Source: Actinokineospora sp. NBRC 105648 (GTDB lineage: Bacteria > Actinomycetota > Actinomycetes > Mycobacteriales > Pseudonocardiaceae). From it: 64,000 nucleotides of DNA. The stretch is taken from the NCBI RefSeq assembly GCF_030269645.1, contig NZ_BSTR01000023.1, positions 1 through 64,000 of the forward strand, in the 5' to 3' direction. Of this stretch, positions 17,118 to 27,499 are shown one piece after another. The notes under the pieces are model-generated. The model was given only the letters and a program-made list of their open reading frames with translations. It searched no databases and had not been told where the DNA came from. A program made the position numbers and the translations under genes. Within the stretch, counting starts at the first letter, position 1, and every line of letters begins with the position of its first letter.

Positions 17118-18719
17118 ATGCTGCCCCTGCGGACCCGGGCCCCGGGCCTGCCGGGGCGTGACCGGGAAGCCCAAGTCCACCCGGGCGCCGCCGGGCGCCC
17201 CACCGTCGACCACCTCGACCGGGTGCCCCGCGTCGCCGTGGTGGGTGGTGGGATCGCCGGCGTCACCGCGGCGGTCGCGCTGGCCGAGCGCGGTGTCCTG
17301 GTCGAGGTGTTCGAACGCGAACCCGAACTGGGCGGGCGGGTCACCGGTTGGCACACCACCCACGCCGACGGGACCGGCGCGACGATGTCGCGCGGCTTCC
17401 ACGCCTTCTTCCGCCAGTACTACAACCTGCGCGCCCTGCTCCGCAGGATCGACCCTGACCTCGCGATGTTCACCCCGGTGGCGGACTACCCGCTGGCCCA
17501 CCACGACGGCACCACCGAGACGTTCGCCGGGTTGCCGCTGACCCCGCCGTGGAACGTGGCCTCGTTCGTCCTGCGCAGCGACACCTTCACCCTGCGCGAC
17601 CTCACCCGGATGAACCCCACCGCGGCGGCGGGCCTGTTCGACGTGTCCGTGCCCGGTGTCTACGACCGACTGGACACAGTGGACGCAGGCACCTACCTGA
17701 CCGACATCGGCTTCCCCGACGCGGCCAGGCACCTGGCCTTCGAGGTGTTCTCCCGCAGCTTCTTCGCCCACCCGGAGTCGTTGTCGGCGGCCGAGTTGGC
17801 GACCATGTTCCACATCTACTTCCTCGGCTCCAACGAGGGCCTCCTCTTCGATGTGCCGACTTCTCCTTACCCGCGAGCGATCTGGCGCCCGCTGCACGCG
17901 CACCTGACGGACCTGGGCGCACGCGTGCGCACCGGTGTCGAGGTGGATCGGATCACGCGCGGCCGCGATCGACCGCACCGCGTCGGGGACCACGAGTTCG
18001 ACGCCGTGGTCCTGGCAGCGGACACCGCGGGCCTACGCGACGTCGTGTCGCGGTCGGAACACCTCGGCGACCCGGGGTGGCGCGGAAGTGTGTCGCGCCT
18101 GCGGACCGCGCCGCCGTTCCTGGTCAGCCGCTACTGGCTCGACCGGCCGGTCGACACCGACCGCGCCGCGTTCCTGGGTACGAGCGGCTACCGCTATCTC
18201 GACAACATCAGCGTGCTCGACCGCTTCGAGGACGAGGCGCGCCAGTGGAATCGGCAGACGGGCGGGTCCGTCGTGGAACTGCACGCCTACGCACTCGCCG
18301 AGCCCATCGACACCCGCCAGACCGCCGAAGCCGCCTACGCGGAGGCGTGCCTGCTCTATCCCGAACTACGGCGAGCGAGGCCGTCGCACACCGAACACGT
18401 CCTGCGCGCCGACTGCCCGCTCTTCGCCCCCGGCACCTTCACCGACCGTCCAACGGTGTCGACCCCCGATCCGACTGTGGTGTTGGCGGGCGACCTCGTC
18501 CGGGTCGAGTTGCCCGTCGCGTTGATGGAACGGGCCGCCACCACGGGATTCCTGGCCGCCAACACCCTGCTCGCGCGGTGGAGCGTACGCGGGCACGATG
18601 TCTGGACCGTCCCCAACGGCGGCAGGTCCCCGCTGCTGCGCCGCGCCGCCCGACGTGCGGCCGCCCGCCAGAAACGGCACAACGGCACGCAGGCACCATC
18701 GGAACCGCTTCCTCGGTGA
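17118..18719 (+). CDS. crtU: carotene beta-ring desaturase/methyltransferase (isorenieratene synthase type)
   Basis: A 533-residue FAD enzyme that aromatises a beta-ionone ring and shifts a methyl group, giving chi or phi end groups. The dinucleotide motif is RVAVVGGGIAGVTAAVALAE, and SRGFHAFFRQYYNLRALLRR is the hallmark of CrtU. The substrate must carry a beta-ring, yet no lycopene cyclase is visible in the window. Start choice: ATG at 17118 with a weak RBS; homology-like sequence begins near residue 25 (GRPTVDHLDRVPR), so a later GTG is possible. A basic, low-complexity tail ends the protein. The IS lies 130 bases downstream. Confidence 0.88.
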   Translation: MLPLRTRAPGLPGRDREAQVHPGAAGRPTVDHLDRVPRVAVVGGGIAGVTAAVALAERGVLVEVFEREPELGGRVTGWHTTHADGTGATMSRGFHAFFRQYYNLRALLRRIDPDLAMFTPVADYPLAHHDGTTETFAGLPLTPPWNVASFVLRSDTFTLRDLTRMNPTAAAGLFDVSVPGVYDRLDTVDAGTYLTDIGFPDAARHLAFEVFSRSFFAHPESLSAAELATMFHIYFLGSNEGLLFDVPTSPYPRAIWRPLHAHLTDLGARVRTGVEVDRITRGRDRPHRVGDHEFDAVVLAADTAGLRDVVSRSEHLGDPGWRGSVSRLRTAPPFLVSRYWLDRPVDTDRAAFLGTSGYRYLDNISVLDRFEDEARQWNRQTGGSVVELHAYALAEPIDTRQTAEAAYAEACLLYPELRRARPSHTEHVLRADCPLFAPGTFTDRPTVSTPDPTVVLAGDLVRVELPVALMERAATTGFLAANTLLARWSVRGHDVWTVPNGGRSPLLRRAARRAAARQKRHNGTQAPSEPLPR

Positions 18720-18848
18720 CCCACCGGTGAAGTCCGAGTCGCCTGGACGCGCCCGGCTCTCTCGCCACGAACACGATCGCGGTTAACAGCGGGCGAAGGA
18801 TCAGCCACCGGACAGGCGGGCCGACGTCCACAGCGTTTTCGACATCAC

Positions 18849-19790
18849 TGAGCCCTTTTTCATCCTGCGGTGGCCTCGTGGTTCTGTAGGACGTGGATGG
18901 TTTTGGCGAGTCGGCCGGCGCGGCGGGGGCAGCAGCGGAGCTTGCGCAGGATGCGCGAGGTCTTGAGTTGGGCGTTGGCGCGTTTGCCGGGGCCGCGCAG
19001 GCGGGCATGAGCGCGGTTGGCGTCCTTCTGCGACTCGGGTTTGTTACGACCCTTGTACGGGGTGATCACGTGACGGCCGGTCTGGTCGTAGCCGTGACAC
19101 CCCTTGTCTTCCACAGCGATCAGCCCAGCGTCGCGCAGCGCGGCGAGGATGTTGAAGATCCTGGCGGCGGCGGTGTCGTGGGTACTGCCCGGCAGGTCAC
19201 CGGAGACCCACGCCGATCGTCCCATCCGGGGACGCGATCACCTGCAGGTTCACCCCGTGCATCCTGTGTTTACCCGAGTAGAACGGTCGGTCCGCGGCGA
19301 CCCTGTCGATCGGGATCAACGTGCCATCGATCACCACATGGGCCATGCCTTGCCGCTTCGCCCCGCCCAACGCTTCCCGCGGCTTCGGGGACCGCCGGGC
19401 CGGCAACTCGACGACTTCGTTGACATAACGCCAGCAGGTTGTCGTGCAGACCTCGAACCCGGCGCCCACCTCGGCGAACGGCTCACCCTTGCGCAGGTAC
19501 ACCAGCCCAAGCAGTGCCTGCCGTCCTGGGTTGAGCTTGCGCCACACCGACCCCAACTCCCGGCAGTGGGCGCGGACGAGTCCAGACACAAAAGTCAGGG
19601 TCTGATGCGACAACGGCAGTGCGGCACGGTAGAACAACACGTGAAGCCCCTGAGGTGCGGAACGATCTTGGTCGAAACCTCTGCTACCAGGGCCCTCGCC
19701 ACGTCTGGAACCCGACACGCCGACCATCGACCAGTTGTGATCAACATCCCCTGTACGCCAACACATCCACATCAGGATGAAAAGGGCTCA
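18849..19790 (-). mobile_element. IS5-family insertion sequence, 942 bp
   Basis: The ends are imperfect inverted repeats: tgagcccttttt then catcctg at 18849-18867, and caggatgaaaagggctca at 19773-19790. They are identical but for one extra T. A single transposase gene fills the element on the minus strand and is frameshifted. The stop codon lies inside the left repeat. No clear target duplication is seen. The element sits between crtU and katG and does not break an identifiable gene. Confidence 0.75.
18860..19772 (-). pseudogene. IS5-family transposase, frameshifted
   Basis: The N-terminal part (19772-19197) carries HVVIDGTLIPIDRVAADRP with the first catalytic Asp, and the C-terminal part (19225-18860) carries WVSGDLPGSTHDTAAARI and NAQLKTSRILRKLRCC with the remaining catalytic region. 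The parts are in different frames. Around 19206-19218 the reading needs three bases between ACGATC and TGGGTCTCC, but four (GGCG) are present, so a one-base insertion explains the break. No slippery heptamer is seen, so programmed frameshifting is unlikely. Confidence 0.75.
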
Positions 19791-19874
19791 CTGCACACGT
19801 CCGCCCGACCAGCCCGGCGCGTAGTCCTTGCGAACGAGACTCGGCCGTCATCACGAGTCCCGTCCTGGTCGCGA

Positions 19875-19912
19875 ACGAGCCCGGCCGTTCGAGGGTGATC
19901 GGCCGGGCTCGT
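19875..19912 (-). terminator. hairpin terminator of katG
   Basis: Arms acgagcccggccg (19875-19887) and cggccgggctcgt (19900-19912) pair perfectly over 13 bases with a 12-base loop, 16 bases beyond the katG stop. There is no U-run, as is common in actinobacteria. Confidence 0.65.
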
Positions 19913-19927
19913 CAGTGTGGCTGGGGG

Positions 19928-22655
<2,728 letters not shown>

Positions 22656-22662
22656 CCGGCCG

Positions 22663-22691
22663 ACTGTAGGTCCGTTTCTGGAACTCTTCAA
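22663..22691 (-). promoter_or_regulatory. furA-katG promoter, probably leaderless
   Basis: The -35 TTGAAG (22691-22686) and -10 TACAGT (22668-22663) are separated by exactly 17 bases. The furA GTG begins only seven bases after the -10, so transcription should start at or next to the start codon. The spacer contains TTCCAGAAACGG, the likely region of FurA autoregulation. Confidence 0.65.
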
Positions 22692-22755
22692 CTTAAGCCG
22701 TCACAACCCAGGCCGGTGCCACGGGCACGCCATCGCGGTCACGCGGGCGACCAGT

Positions 22756-22780
22756 GTGTGCCCGGCCGGGCAGTGGGTAC
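22756..22780 (+). promoter_or_regulatory. candidate SigB/SigF-type promoter of ndh
   Basis: GTGT (22756-22759), 15 bases, GGGTAC (22775-22780), then nine bases to the ndh ATG. If used, the mRNA would be leaderless or nearly so. The same nine-base spacing occurs before ppk2. Confidence 0.4.
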
Positions 22781-22789
22781 CTGAGCGGT

Positions 22790-24100
22790 ATGGCTGAGCG
22801 GACCGACGTGATCGTGGACCGACCCGGTGACCGGCACCGCGTGGTGGTGGTCGGGGCGGGTTTCGGGGGGCTCAACGCCGCCCGGGGCCTGCGTCGGACC
22901 GACGCGGAGGTGGTCGTGGTGGACCGGGTCAACCACCACCTGTTCCAGCCGCTGCTCTACCAGGTGGCCACGGCGCTGCTGCCGCCCGGTGACATCGCGC
23001 CGCCGCTGCGGCAGGTGCTGGGCAAGCGCAACCGGGTGGTGCTCGGGGAAGCTACCGACGTCGACGTCGCGGAGCGCACGGTCACCCTCACCCAGACCGA
23101 CGGCCGGACCCGGCTGCTGGGCTATGACTCCCTGGTCGTGGCGGTCGGCAGCACGGACAGTTACTTCGGCCATGACGAGTGGCGCCGGTGGGCGCCGCCG
23201 ATGAAGACCCTCGACGACGCGGTGGCCCTGCGTGGTCGGGTGCTCGGCGCGTTCGAGCGGGCGGCGGTGGCGACCGTGGACGCGGTCCGGCGCCGCGACC
23301 TGACCTTCGCGATCATCGGCGCCGGGCCCACCGGGGTGGAGCTGGCGGGCCAGCTCGCCGCGATGACCCGGCGGACGCTGCGCGGGCAGTACCCCGAACT
23401 GGACTTGGACGAGGTGCGCGTCGTGCTCATGGACGCGCTGGACCACGTGCTCCCGCCGTACGCGCCCGCGCTGCGCAGGCACACCGAGGCGAAGCTGCGA
23501 GCCTTGGGCGTCGACGTGCGGTTGGGTCGCAAGGTCGAGCAGGTCGACGAGGACGGCGTCGTCAGCGCCCCCACCGCTGGTGGCGAGCCGGAGCGGTTGA
23601 GCGCGGGCACGGTCGTGTGGGCGGCCGGTGTCCGCGCGGCGCCGTTGACGGCCAAGCTGGCCGCGTCGGCCGGAGTGGACAGTGACAAGCGGGGCAGGCT
23701 CGTGGTGCGCGACGACTGCACGGTGCCCGGGCACCCGGAGGTGTTCGTCATCGGGGACACGGCCAACCACCGAGACCTGCCCGGGGTGGCCGAACCCGCC
23801 ATCCAGCAGGGCAAGTACGTCGCGAAGGTGCTGCGCGCCCGGCTCGCTGGTGGCTCGGCGCCGGGGCCTTTCCGCTACCTCGACCTCGGCGTGATGGCCA
23901 CGATCTCCGCGGGCGACGCGGTGGCCGACGTGCGTGGTCTGCGGTTGCGAGGGCTGGTGGGCAAGGTGGCCTGGTCGGTGGTGCACCTGGCTTTCCTAGT
24001 CGGTTGGCGCAACCGGGCCGCGGTGCTGGCGGAGTGGGCTTGGACGGTGACCACCGGACGGCGCAACCAGCGAGTGATCCTGGAACCGGTGCGCGCCTGA
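22790..24100 (+). CDS. ndh: type II NADH dehydrogenase
   Basis: A 436-residue FAD enzyme passing electrons from NADH to quinone without pumping protons. The FAD-binding motif is RVVVVGAGFGGLNAARGL, the NADH-binding motif FAIIGAGPTGVELAGQLA, and the second FAD block VFVIGDTANH. VNHHLFQPLLYQVATALLPP and PAIQQGKYVAKVL are typical NDH-2 blocks. Two C-terminal hydrophobic stretches (GKVAWSVVHLAFLVGWRNR) provide membrane association. ATG at 22790; the RBS is poor, in keeping with the near-leaderless promoter. It is divergent from furA. Confidence 0.9.
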   Translation: MAERTDVIVDRPGDRHRVVVVGAGFGGLNAARGLRRTDAEVVVVDRVNHHLFQPLLYQVATALLPPGDIAPPLRQVLGKRNRVVLGEATDVDVAERTVTLTQTDGRTRLLGYDSLVVAVGSTDSYFGHDEWRRWAPPMKTLDDAVALRGRVLGAFERAAVATVDAVRRRDLTFAIIGAGPTGVELAGQLAAMTRRTLRGQYPELDLDEVRVVLMDALDHVLPPYAPALRRHTEAKLRALGVDVRLGRKVEQVDEDGVVSAPTAGGEPERLSAGTVVWAAGVRAAPLTAKLAASAGVDSDKRGRLVVRDDCTVPGHPEVFVIGDTANHRDLPGVAEPAIQQGKYVAKVLRARLAGGSAPGPFRYLDLGVMATISAGDAVADVRGLRLRGLVGKVAWSVVHLAFLVGWRNRAAVLAEWAWTVTTGRRNQRVILEPVRA

Positions 24101-24684
24101 CGCCGCTGTCCCAGATGATTTGCGGCTGGACCGCCGGGACTGACGAGCAGTGGCTGCGCACCGAGGTGGATCGTGAGCTGGCCGAGTTCGAGGTGGCGGC
24201 GCACCGCGGCCCTCGTGTCGGACCTCGAGTCGGCGGTGGCGGTGGGCGCGGACCTGGTGACCATGCGGGATGAATTGGCCCTATCAGGACGTATCAGTGT
24301 CCTCTTGCGACCTGCGGGGGCGGCTGACTCGGCCACGGCCCCTGAGCCGCACCTGCCCGGCACCGCCGGTGATTGCCCGCGCTGCCTCGCACATCCGGCC
24401 GGGTCGACCCCGCCTCGCCCGTGGTGGGCAGCCGGATAGACCACAGCGTCATAGACCACAGCGTCGGGACGTGGTCCGCCGTGGTCGAGGATCCCACCGA
24501 GGTGCGGGTGTCGAACCCGGGGGAGTTGCTGGAGCCGGAGGCCCGGGTCTGGCCCGTAGGATCGGCGGTGGCGCGGCAGCCAGCGGGGGTGGACGGCGGA
24601 ACACTCGCCACCATGAGCGAGCGCGCGCACCGCGGGCCGATGTCGGTGATGCCCTTACAGGTCTTAGTTGTGACGGTTCCGCTG
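24101..24684. other. 584-base gap between convergent ndh and GCS2 genes
   Basis: A 52-codon frame from ATG 24115 (EQWLRTEVDRELAEFEVAAH) looks protein-like and appears to continue in another frame (SDLESAVAVGADLVTMRDEL), so it may be a small decayed gene. A 15-base tandem repeat lies at 24436-24465. Nothing else is recognised. Confidence 0.35.
24436..24465. repeat. 15-base tandem repeat, two perfect copies
   Basis: atagaccacagcgtc occurs twice back to back. Function unknown. Confidence 0.7.
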
Positions 24685-25869
24685 TCATTTTGTCGGGGTC
24701 GCCAGGGGTCCACTTGTGGGCGGATCACAGGGAGCCGTCCGGGCGTCAATAGCGTCCACTTGGGCTGTGACCGCACTGCGCAGACCCGCGATCCCGTGGC
24801 GTGCGGCTTCTCGTTGCCTGCGGGCGCCGGTGCCGTGGTCTGCCAGGGCGGTGAGGGCGGCTCGCACGAAATCGGTGTCGGACGTCTGGGCCAACGCCGG
24901 GCCGACCCACCGGGTCAACTCGGTCACCCGGTCGGTGATCGTGGTCGGCCGGGCCCGCACTGGGTCCACGGCGGGCCCGTCCAGTCCGAACCGCGCGGCG
25001 GTCCACACCGCGGCGGCGCCGACTTGCGGGTCCACCGGCCCGGCCTCGTGGCCCAGGGCCAGTTCGGTGAGCGCCGTGCGGACCAGGGCTCGGCTCAGTG
25101 CGGCTTGCAGCAGGGTTTCCCAGGGTCGGACCATGGTGTCGGCCACGCGCAGTTCCACCGTCGGCAGGTGTGCCGATCGACGGACAAGCCAGAACGACAT
25201 CCGTTCGTCGACGAGCACCCCGCAGTCGATCAGCCGGTCGACGTGGCGGTCGTAGTCGGCCGCGCTCGCCGCCCACGGGGGCAGCCCGAACCCGGGGAAT
25301 CGTGTCTGGTCGGCGATCCGGAGGCTTGCCTGCCCGCGGTCGCGACCGCCGCGAACCGGGGAGTTGGTGGAAAGGGCGAGCAGTGTCGGCAACCAGGGTG
25401 AGAGGTGGTTCAGCACCGCGGTCGCGGTGTCGGGATCGGCGACGCCGATGTGGACGTGGCAGCCGCTCGCCTGGTAGTCGGCCATGAGCGCGGAGAACCG
25501 GGTGCTGATGGCGGCGAATCGCTCGCCCTCGGAAACCGGCACCGGTGGTCCGTCCACTATCGGCACCCCGGTTGCGGCCAAGCGCAGCCCGCGCTCCGCG
25601 GCCGCCGCCGTCAGCACCTCGCGGCCGTGCCGGATCTGGGCACCCAACTCCGCCAGGTCCCGGCACACACCCGTGCTGGCTTCCACCTGGCTGGCGAACA
25701 ATTCCGAGTGGAACCGCGTCGTGGAGAGGTCCGACTGCCGGGCCGAGGCCAAGACGGCGGGGGCCAGCGCGGCAGGTGCGGCTGTGTCGGCGTCTACCAG
25801 GAGGAACTCTTCCTCGACACCGATTGTCACACCATCGGTGGGCTCGCCCGCGGCGGTGGAGGTGGTCAT
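24685..25869 (-). CDS. GCS2-type carboxylate-amine ligase
   Basis: A 394-residue member of the glutamate-cysteine ligase 2 (YbdK/EgtA) family, ATP-dependent enzymes that join the gamma-carboxyl of glutamate to an amine such as cysteine. The N-terminus TIGVEEEFLLVDADT is the family's metal/ATP block, ASGCHVHIGVADPDT the central HVHxG block, and PTVELRVADTMVRP the C-terminal ExR block. ATG at 25869 overlaps the stop of the CDGSH-like gene (ATGA), so translation is coupled. It is last of five genes starting at 28458. Actual substrates are unknown. Confidence 0.85.
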   Translation of the reverse strand: MTTSTAAGEPTDGVTIGVEEEFLLVDADTAAPAALAPAVLASARQSDLSTTRFHSELFASQVEASTGVCRDLAELGAQIRHGREVLTAAAAERGLRLAATGVPIVDGPPVPVSEGERFAAISTRFSALMADYQASGCHVHIGVADPDTATAVLNHLSPWLPTLLALSTNSPVRGGRDRGQASLRIADQTRFPGFGLPPWAASAADYDRHVDRLIDCGVLVDERMSFWLVRRSAHLPTVELRVADTMVRPWETLLQAALSRALVRTALTELALGHEAGPVDPQVGAAAVWTAARFGLDGPAVDPVRARPTTITDRVTELTRWVGPALAQTSDTDFVRAALTALADHGTGARRQREAARHGIAGLRSAVTAQVDAIDARTAPCDPPTSGPLATPTK

Positions 25870-26063
25870 TCCGGATCGGTGGGGGAGGTGCGAGGCTTGC
25901 CGACCTTGTGCAGGGGTTTGATCGCCGATGGACCGCAGCGGCACAGGGCCATCGTGGGCCGCTGCACGGTCCCACCGTCTTGGGTGCGAATTTCGAAGTC
26001 GCCCCGGATGAGCAGCGGGCCACCCTCGTAGACGGTGATGGTCGTCGCCGGATCCGCTGCCAT
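25866..26063 (-). CDS. CDGSH-type iron-sulfur protein with the CDGT segment missing
   Basis: A 65-residue protein resembling small CDGSH proteins, which bind a [2Fe-2S] cluster by three Cys and one His (CxCxxSxxxPxCDGSH). Here the end reads ALCRCGPSAIKPLHKVGK. C41, C43 and H52 are aligned, but the four residues between Leu51 and His52 that should contain the third Cys (CDGT/S) are absent without disturbing the frame. It either cannot hold a normal cluster or uses another ligand. The N-terminal part (TTITVYEGGPLLIRGDFEI) is normal. Its stop overlaps the ligase start, and the 50-residue gene ends nine bases upstream. Confidence 0.65.
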   Translation of the reverse strand: MAADPATTITVYEGGPLLIRGDFEIRTQDGGTVQRPTMALCRCGPSAIKPLHKVGKPRTSPTDPE

Positions 26064-26072
26064 GGCGACGGT

Positions 26073-26225
26073 CTACCCACTCACCGCCTCGGCCACACGT
26101 CGCTCCGTCCGGTGGCGGTCGCGATTGGACTCCTCCATCCGGTAGTCCCGGACCTCGGTGACAACCGAATGCAGTCGCTTCCGCAACTGACCCAGTGCCA
26201 TCGGACACCACGATCCGTTCGTCAT
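26073..26225 (-). CDS. small 50-residue protein coupled to the glycosyltransferase
   Basis: ATG at 26225 overlaps the stop of the GT2 gene (ATGA), and the frame runs 50 codons to TAG at 26073. The sequence is hydrophilic and charged, beginning MTNGSWCPMALGQLRKRL and ending RRVAEAVSG, and looks mostly helical. I recognise no family. GGGGAGG just before the ATG, the overlap, and the nine-base spacing to the next gene support a real gene. It sits in the middle of the five-gene operon. Confidence 0.6.
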   Translation of the reverse strand: MTNGSWCPMALGQLRKRLHSVVTEVRDYRMEESNRDRHRTERRVAEAVSG

Positions 26226-27499
26226 CCTCCCCAGCCGTTGTGGAAGAAGCCGTCCAGGGTGTCGCGCGGGGCTGGTCCGCTCCCGACGTCGAGGGCGCCG
26301 GTGCCGAAGCTCGACCGGACCTGGTCGGCCGGCATGAGCCCCGCCCACCGTCGGACTCGGCCGGTGGCGCGGGTGCTGGACAGCACGGCCCCGGGCGCTC
26401 CCCCCGCCGTGATGACGACGCGGGCCAGGTCGTCGTCGACCAGCGTTCGCATGGCCCGGGTGAGCGCGCCCGGGGGGAGTGGGCTGTTCACCAGCAGGTG
26501 GGCTCGGGCACGGCGGCGCTGGTCCGGTGACCACGCGGTGCCGTCCGCGGTACCGGCGTAGAGGGCACGGGTCTGGTCGTCGGCGTGGTGCGGGAGACAG
26601 ACCCTGAGGTCGCGGAAGTCCTGACGCAGCAAGGAATGGACCGTGCGGATTACGTCGGCGCCGGGTGCGAGGTCGACCAAGACATCGGGGACACTGGCGG
26701 GCAGGGGGGCGCCCCGGGTGCCGGGTTCGGGGATGAGCGCGGCGAGACGGGCGGTCTGGGCGTCGAGGTCGTCGGGGTTCGTGCGCCCTTCCCAGGAGGG
26801 ACCGTCGTGCCAGGCGAGCGCGTCGGACTCGTGCACGAGGACGGCCCCGCTGTTCCACGCGCGGTAGGCCAGGTCCCAGTCCTCTCCGCCGTACCCGGTG
26901 AAGCGTTCGTCGAATCCGCCGAGGTCGGTGAACAGACTCGCCCGGCAGGCCAGGACGGCGCTGATGACGTAGCGGAAGCCGCGGCCGTCGGTGTGCAGCA
27001 GGTTGCCGCTCGCCCGGTACCCCTCGACGAGCCAGGCGGGCGCTGGCAGGGCCGGCGCCGTCGACGGGTCCGCACCGGGGTGCAGGGCGCTCAGGTCGCG
27101 GTGTTCGCGTCGTCCGACGGCGAGTACGTCGGGGCAGCGGGCGACCCGCTGGGTGAGTGCGGCGAGGAAGTCAGGTCCGGGCACGGTGTCGGCGTCGAGG
27201 AACACCAGCACCTCGCCGCGCGCCGCCCGTGCGCCCATGTTCCGCGCCGCTGCCGCGCGGAACCCCCGGTCCGGCTGGGTGAGGACCTTGGTGCCCGGGC
27301 ACACCGGAGCGGTGGCGGACCCGTCATCGGCGACGATCACCTCCGCGGGCGGCGTGGTCTGGGCGCGCAGGGCAGCCAGGACGCGAGCGAGTTGGGCGTG
27401 TTGCTCGTAGTGGGCGACCACCACGCTGATCGTCGGGTCGACGGGGGCGCGCACGTCGAGCAGGTCCCACCGGTTGTGCGGGACGTAGACATCGGTCAC
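26222..27499 (-). CDS. family 2 glycosyltransferase
   Basis: A 425-residue GT2. The N-terminal catalytic part has TISVVVAHYEQHAQLARVL, VIVADDGSA, GFRAAAARNMGARAARG and EVLVFLDADTVPG with the metal-binding DAD. FDERFTGYGGEDWDLAYRAW is the C-terminal block typical of chondroitin-polymerase-like GT2/GT27 enzymes, with GGEDWDL carrying the catalytic acid. A less conserved region of about 150 residues follows. The GTG at 27499 overlaps the stop of the upstream gene (GTGA). No membrane span is evident. Sugar and acceptor unknown. Confidence 0.85.
   Translation of the reverse strand: MTDVYVPHNRWDLLDVRAPVDPTISVVVAHYEQHAQLARVLAALRAQTTPPAEVIVADDGSATAPVCPGTKVLTQPDRGFRAAAARNMGARAARGEVLVFLDADTVPGPDFLAALTQRVARCPDVLAVGRREHRDLSALHPGADPSTAPALPAPAWLVEGYRASGNLLHTDGRGFRYVISAVLACRASLFTDLGGFDERFTGYGGEDWDLAYRAWNSGAVLVHESDALAWHDGPSWEGRTNPDDLDAQTARLAALIPEPGTRGAPLPASVPDVLVDLAPGADVIRTVHSLLRQDFRDLRVCLPHHADDQTRALYAGTADGTAWSPDQRRRARAHLLVNSPLPPGALTRAMRTLVDDDLARVVITAGGAPGAVLSSTRATGRVRRWAGLMPADQVRSSFGTGALDVGSGPAPRDTLDGFFHNGWGG

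Noticed and set aside
13644-18719. The crtD-like and crtU genes as extra phytoene desaturases
   Set aside because: Their surrounding genes and motifs (FHAFFRQYYNLRALL for CrtU; coupling to cruF/cruG) point to end-group modification.
19197-19225. Programmed frameshift in the IS transposase
   Set aside because: No slippery heptamer is present, and a one-base insertion restores the expected protein exactly.
24480-24570. tRNA-like T-arm on the minus strand (gggttcgacaccc)
   Set aside because: The stem has a mismatched outer pair, and no acceptor, D-arm or anticodon stem can be folded around it.
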